17,689 nt of DNA from Phycisphaerae bacterium (GTDB lineage: Bacteria; Planctomycetota; Phycisphaerae; UBA1845): contig JAJDDU010000034.1 of assembly GCA_029260155.1 (NCBI GenBank), forward strand, positions 1 to 17,689, read 5' to 3'. The position numbers and the translations under genes were made by a program. Of this stretch, positions 13,776 to 17,689 are shown piece by piece. Numbering within the stretch: the stretch's first letter is position 1; each line of letters starts with the position of its first letter. The notes beneath the pieces are model-generated. The model did no database searches and was not told the origin of the DNA. It saw only the letters and a program-made list of their open reading frames with translations.

Positions 13776-14486
13776 ATGCCACCAACTGTATTCAAACTTA
13801 CGACGCCAGGACTCCGCATGGCGCCGTCGCTGCTGGCGGCGGATTTTGGTCGGCTTCGGGAGCAGGTCGCGCTGGTCGAAGAAGGCGGGGCGGATCTGCT
13901 GCATCTGGATGTCATGGACGGACACTTCGTGCCGAACATCAGCTATGGTCCCGGGCTGATCGAGCACCTCAGACCGCACACCAAGCTCTTTTTCGACACG
14001 CACCTGATGATCGAGGAACCCAAGCGCTACGCGGAGGTGTTCGCCAATGCGGGTTCCGATCTCATCACCTTCCACGCGGAAGTGACGGAATCCCCCGAGG
14101 ACGTGATCGAGCATATTCACAGCCTCGGCGTGTCAGCGGGGATCTCCATCAACCCAACGACACCGGTGTCAGCCATCGAACGCGTGCTCCCCGATCTCGA
14201 ATTGGTCCTGGTTATGAGCATTTGGCCCGGTTTTGGGGGGCAGGCCTTCATGCCCGAGGTGCTCGCCAAGGTCGAGAAGCTCCGCGGAATGCTCCGTCCG
14301 GACCAGCGGCTTGAGATTGACGGCGGAATCAACCAGAATACCATTGCTCAGGCGGTGGCGGCTGGAGTCGACACCCTGGTCGCGGGTTCTGCTGTTTTCG
14401 GCAAGGCCGATCCGGTGGAAGCCATGAGCGACCTGCGCGCGTTGGCTGAGGCGAGTTTGACATCCGAGGGACGGACGCCGTCATGA
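13776..14486 (+). CDS. rpe: Ribulose-phosphate 3-epimerase
   Basis: Interconverts ribulose 5-phosphate and xylulose 5-phosphate in the pentose phosphate pathway; a metal-dependent TIM barrel. The 236 residues fit the family (about 220-230). Metal and catalytic residues are H43 and D45 in HLDVMDGHFVPN, H76 in DTHLM and D182 in EIDGGIN. The phosphate loop is MSIWPGFGGQ; the position before PGFGGQ is W150, where N, H or E is more common, but that site is variable. ATG 13776 follows GAGG at six-base spacing. An internal ATG at 13818 (MAPSLLAADF) would match shorter homologues. The last codons overlap accD by four bases (ATGA), indicating translational coupling. Confidence 0.96.
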   Translation: MPPTVFKLTTPGLRMAPSLLAADFGRLREQVALVEEGGADLLHLDVMDGHFVPNISYGPGLIEHLRPHTKLFFDTHLMIEEPKRYAEVFANAGSDLITFHAEVTESPEDVIEHIHSLGVSAGISINPTTPVSAIERVLPDLELVLVMSIWPGFGGQAFMPEVLAKVEKLRGMLRPDQRLEIDGGINQNTIAQAVAAGVDTLVAGSAVFGKADPVEAMSDLRALAEASLTSEGRTPS

Positions 14487-15289
14487 TGGTGAAGAAACGG
14501 GACATCCCCGCAGGCGTGTGGGACAGTTGCCAGCAGTGCGGGCACATGGTCTATCAAAAAGAGGTTGAGGAAAACCTTCACTGCTGTCCGGAGTGTGGCC
14601 ACCACCGCCGGATCAACGCGCGCATCCGTATCGAACAGCTCGTCGATCCCGACTCGTTCGAGGAGTTGTACGCCGATCTCTCGCCGATGGACCCGCTGAA
14701 GTTCAAGGACCGCATCCCCTACCGCGAGCGTATCAAGGCGACCCAGCGGAAGACCGGCGAGCGGGACGCGGCCGTCGTGGGGCGGGCGTTCATTCGTGGG
14801 CGCGCCGTGATTCTCGGCGTGATGAACCCTGCCTTTATCATGGCCTCCATGGGCGCCGTCGTCGGCGAGAAGATCACCCGAGCGATCGAGCGCGCAATCG
14901 AAGAGGACCGCCCGCTCATACTGGTCACCGCGTCGGGCGGAGCGCGCATGCAGGAGGGAATGGTCTCCCTGATGCAGATGGCCAAGACCTCAGCCGCGCT
15001 GGCCAAACTCGATGAAGCGGGGGGGTTGTACATCGTCGTCGCGACCGACCCGACCACGGCCGGCGTGGCTGCGAGCTTCGCGAGTCTGGGCGACGTCATC
15101 GTCGCAGAGCCCGGCGCAATGATGGGCTTCGCGGGACCGCGCGTGATCGCCAACACCATCAAGCAGGAACTCCCCGAGGGTTTTCAGACCGCTGAGTTCA
15201 TGCAGAAGCACGGCTTCGTCGACCGGATCGTAAAACGCCAGGATCTCCGCCGCGAGATCGCCCGCCTCATCGACTACTGCGGCAAGTGA
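14483..15289 (+). CDS. accD: Acetyl-CoA carboxylase carboxyltransferase, beta subunit
   Basis: Part of the AccA-AccD complex that moves the carboxyl group from biotin to acetyl-CoA, making malonyl-CoA for fatty-acid synthesis. The 268 residues are slightly short for the family. The N-terminal zinc ribbon is C16-x2-C19, then a 15-residue gap, then C35-x2-C38. The crotonase-fold core shows LVTASGGARMQEG, LMQMAKTSAALA, ATDPTTAGVAASFA and EPGAMMGFAGPRVI, forming the oxyanion and CoA sites. It overlaps the rpe stop (ATG 14483 within ATGA); ATG 14486 is the alternative. accA is not in the window. It ends 89 bases from the convergent cytochrome gene, with no clear intrinsic terminator in that gap. 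Confidence 0.96.
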   Translation: MMVKKRDIPAGVWDSCQQCGHMVYQKEVEENLHCCPECGHHRRINARIRIEQLVDPDSFEELYADLSPMDPLKFKDRIPYRERIKATQRKTGERDAAVVGRAFIRGRAVILGVMNPAFIMASMGAVVGEKITRAIERAIEEDRPLILVTASGGARMQEGMVSLMQMAKTSAALAKLDEAGGLYIVVATDPTTAGVAASFASLGDVIVAEPGAMMGFAGPRVIANTIKQELPEGFQTAEFMQKHGFVDRIVKRQDLRREIARLIDYCGK

Positions 15290-15378
15290 GCGAAGCGTCT
15301 TTCCTCGCATGCGCCTCGGGCTCCGACCAATGACGCCGAAGCGCTGCGGACTCCTTCTTCCGACCAGACCGCTCGGAA

Positions 15379-17689
15379 CTACGGGTGGCAGAGGGTGCAA
15401 TCGACTATTGGATTGGGCGCTCGGTTGTAGCTCCTCGGCGTATGGCTCTTGTTGTGGCATTCGATGTTGCAATAGCCCCGGCCATCCGGCGGGTTCTGCC
15501 CGCTGTTGATCCAGAACGAACTGCTCGCGTCGAAACCGCTGTTGTACTGAATATCGTAGCCGTTCTGCACGGCGAAATCGAAGCTGAACAGACCACTTTC
15601 CGCGGCATCGGCGCCCGCGTGCACGTCATGACAGATGATGCACGGAGCGTCCGCTCCGTTCACGTGTTTGTCGTGCCGATTATCGAAGGCGTTGTTTTGC
15701 AGGACCGTCTCGTTCTCGTCGTGACACAGCCAGCAGGCGTCGTAGTCGCCGTCGCCCTCGCTCCACGGGTTGTTGTCGGCTATGACGTAGTTGCGTCTGA
15801 GGATCGAGAGGTTCTGAGATCCGTGCTGTTCGTGGCAGTGCGTGCAACTCTCCGGGCCTAACTGAGTCGCGTGCGTCGTTCCCGCATACGCTGATTTGTC
15901 ATAACCCGTGCCCGATGAAGCGGCGGGGAACGTCACACCGGCCGGCGGTGCCCCATCGTGACACACGATGCAGAATTCCGCCTGAGTACCCGCCCATGCA
16001 GTTAGTCCGCCGGCATCGGGATTGGCGAGGAGACTGGTTGGGTTGGCCAAGTGCGGGTTGTGGCAATCCGTGCACTCGACCTTGGATCCGTCCACCTGTT
16101 CCAGCGAACTGACGTTGTGATGCGTGGCGAGGCCGAACGCCGTCTGCACGTCGCTTGTCGCCGGACCGTCGGTGTCGTGGCATGTGTAGCACATGCCCTC
16201 TTCCTCGCGAAGCGCGTCGCCTGCGACAGGAGTTTGCGAAGCGTCGGCAGGAGCCAGCAACTTCCGTTTGGCTGAACCATGCCCGGAACTGTGGCAGCCG
16301 AACGTCTCGCCATTACCGTAACAACTCATCGGGGAAGTTCGGTGCGACGACACCAACCACCCGGCGCTATCGATGGCGAGCGGCATGACACCGTCTGTAA
16401 ACGGCGCCGCCCCACCGGCGGCGTTCGCGTCGTGGCACGCCAGGCAGAACCCATCCAACTTGGCTGCCTCGACGGAGTCTGCGGTCGGGTCGCCCGTCAG
16501 CGCAACCACCGCTGCTGGGTTCGTCGGATCGTCTGCGTTCTTCAGTCGCACCTGCCCTTGCTGGTGCTGACTCATGTCGTGACAGACTTCGCAGTCGGCA
16601 TCATCGAGCACCGCACCCTGAAGGTGGTGACTGGCAAGCCCGAACTCGGGCACGATCGGGCGCCGCGGTCCCTGGGCGGCCTGGTGGCAATCCTGACAGG
16701 ACCCAGCCGTCGGCAGGAAACCGTCCTGGTGCGGATGGCAGGTCGTGCAATCCAGACCGTCATTGTGCGGCGTTCCGGCTCCATCGTTCAGGTGGTAATT
16801 GGTGGCTGTGTGACAGACCTGGCAGATACCGTCGTTCTGCGCGGGGTCGCCGTCGTTGAAGCTGTTCGGACCGGTGAGCGCCGTGAAGATTACCGGTTTG
16901 TCGACGCCGAGCGTCTCGTTGCGGACGACGTCATTCACCAAGAAGAGGTTGGCGTTTGTCGGGTCGTGGAGTTCGTGACACTGCGTGCAAACCGGCTCCC
17001 ATGCCGCGCCCGTTGTATGTACGATCGGGTGATCCACACCACTGTGGCAGGCTGTACAGAACGGCACCAACTCCGTCGGATCGCCGGTCAGTGGCAACGC
17101 GGTGACCGGGGTGTTGGGATCGGCCCAGAGACGTACGGTGCCGAGCTGGTGCTGTGTCATCTCGTGACACGTGTTGCAGTCGGCGTCGGTCATTACGGCG
17201 CCGGCCAAGTGGTGACCACCTGATCCGTCGGCGTTGACCACCGATGCTCGTCCGCCGACCGGGATGCCGTCGCCGTTGTCCTGCGGGGCGCTGTGACACG
17301 CGATGCAGGACGGCGATGCCGTCGGCAAGAAGCCCGTTCCGTGCGGGTGGCAGGTGGTGCAGTTCTCACCGTCATTGTGCGGCGTTCCGGTGCCGTCGTG
17401 CAGGTGGAAGTTGGTGGCTGTGTGACAGACCTGGCAGATGCCGTCGTTCTGCGCGGGGTCGCCGTCGTTGAAGCTGTTCGGACCGGTGAGCGCTGTGAAG
17501 GTCACGGGCTTGTCGACTGCGAGGGTCTGGTTACGCACGACGTCGTTGACCAGGAAGAGGTTGGCGTTGGGCGGATCGTGGAGCTCGTGACACTGCAGGC
17601 AAGTCGGCTCCCAGGCTGCGCCCGTGGTGTGGATGATCGGATGGTCCGCGCCGGTGTGACAGCTTCCGCAGAAGCCTTCGACTTCCGTC
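15379..17689 (-). CDS. Very large multiheme c-type cytochrome, 3' part, doubled-CxxCH type
   Basis: The frame runs off the right edge; 769 residues are visible and both the start and any signal peptide lie outside. I count 20 canonical CxxCH heme sites, many in pairs about 12-30 residues apart. There is also one CX8CH (16291-16323) and one CX3CH (15454-15471). Many extra histidines near the motifs could be second axial ligands. The rest is rich in Asp, Gly, Asn, Thr and Pro, with no membrane segment. The final residues are DCTLCHP, so a heme site sits at the very C-terminus before TAG (15379-15381). Such proteins are exported, receive heme in the periplasm and carry electrons across or outside the envelope. 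That role and any partner are inferred; no oxidoreductase or porin genes are in the window. The 5' half contains a 612-bp tandem repeat. Confidence 0.93.
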   Translation of the reverse strand, partial: TEVEGFCGSCHTGADHPIIHTTGAAWEPTCLQCHELHDPPNANLFLVNDVVRNQTLAVDKPVTFTALTGPNSFNDGDPAQNDGICQVCHTATNFHLHDGTGTPHNDGENCTTCHPHGTGFLPTASPSCIACHSAPQDNGDGIPVGGRASVVNADGSGGHHLAGAVMTDADCNTCHEMTQHQLGTVRLWADPNTPVTALPLTGDPTELVPFCTACHSGVDHPIVHTTGAAWEPVCTQCHELHDPTNANLFLVNDVVRNETLGVDKPVIFTALTGPNSFNDGDPAQNDGICQVCHTATNYHLNDGAGTPHNDGLDCTTCHPHQDGFLPTAGSCQDCHQAAQGPRRPIVPEFGLASHHLQGAVLDDADCEVCHDMSQHQQGQVRLKNADDPTNPAAVVALTGDPTADSVEAAKLDGFCLACHDANAAGGAAPFTDGVMPLAIDSAGWLVSSHRTSPMSCYGNGETFGCHSSGHGSAKRKLLAPADASQTPVAGDALREEEGMCYTCHDTDGPATSDVQTAFGLATHHNVSSLEQVDGSKVECTDCHNPHLANPTSLLANPDAGGLTAWAGTQAEFCIVCHDGAPPAGVTFPAASSGTGYDKSAYAGTTHATQLGPESCTHCHEQHGSQNLSILRRNYVIADNNPWSEGDGDYDACWLCHDENETVLQNNAFDNRHDKHVNGADAPCIICHDVHAGADAAESGLFSFDFAVQNGYDIQYNSGFDASSSFWINSGQNPPDGRGYCNIECHNKSHTPRSYNRAPNPIVDCTLCHP
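16740..17689 (-). repeat. 612-bp in-frame tandem duplication inside the multiheme cytochrome gene
   Basis: The sequence from CATTGTGCGGCGTTCCGG at 16761 recurs at 17373, a period of 612 bases or exactly 204 codons. By eye the core of about 150 bases differs at only a dozen or so positions, and similarity continues for about 310 bases. Each unit encodes CHTATN, CTTCHPH, a CxxCH before DADC, and a CHSG-to-CHELHDP block. The distal part of each unit is more diverged. The 5' extent is cut by the window edge, so there may be more copies. Confidence 0.8.

Noticed and set aside
15290..15378. Bidirectional terminator between accD and the cytochrome gene
   Set aside because: No stem followed by a T-tract is visible on either strand in these 89 bases.
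1..17689. CRISPR array, tRNA, rRNA, integrase, phage or defence genes
   Set aside because: I looked for regularly spaced short repeats, cloverleaf-like sequences and hallmark motifs and saw none that held up.

Overview
This window most resembles chromosomal DNA from a GC-rich, probably planctomycete-like bacterium. That assignment is an inference. It rests on a PEP-CTERM secreted protein, an enlarged multi-PDZ RseP, an archease/RtcB pair, a very large multiheme c-type cytochrome and several families of palindromic intergenic repeats. No rRNA or phylogenetic marker analysis was possible. The genetic code looks standard, because several intact genes end in TGA.

Left region (1-1816). On the minus strand lie the 5' part of a secreted-protein gene (1-210) and a PEP-CTERM gene (576-1328) interrupted by an in-frame TGA. 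Between them is a roughly 144-bp element bounded by near-perfect inverted repeats, sitting just behind an orphan ribosome-binding site and start codon. The 490 bases before idi hold no convincing gene, only two hairpins.

Central metabolic region (1817-15289), all on the plus strand. First come idi (isopentenyl diphosphate isomerase) and gdhA (glutamate dehydrogenase). gdhA is preceded by repeat-derived DNA and a sequence matching the sigma-54 -24/-12 consensus, and is followed by a strong intrinsic terminator. Next is a tight cluster, dxr-rseP-archease-rtcB-thiO, whose members are separated by at most 47 bases or overlap. It joins isoprenoid synthesis, membrane proteolysis, RNA ligation and probable thiamine-precursor synthesis. 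dxr consumes DXP and ThiO feeds the thiazole branch that also consumes DXP. A second cluster, gap-pgk-rpe-accD, follows a sigma-70-like promoter. It covers lower glycolysis, the pentose phosphate pathway and fatty-acid initiation. A nested palindromic repeat separates gap from pgk, and rpe and accD overlap by ATGA.

Right region (15290-17689). Converging on accD is the 3' part of a huge multiheme cytochrome c gene on the minus strand. In 769 visible residues it has 20 canonical CxxCH sites plus one CX8CH and one CX3CH, and it contains a 612-bp in-frame tandem duplication. Its N-terminus lies beyond the window.

The best candidates for follow-up are the multiheme cytochrome, the sigma-54 gdhA promoter, the interrupted PEP-CTERM gene, the dxr-to-thiO cluster and the inverted-repeat element at 347-490. 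I see no CRISPR array, tRNA, rRNA, phage or defence system.
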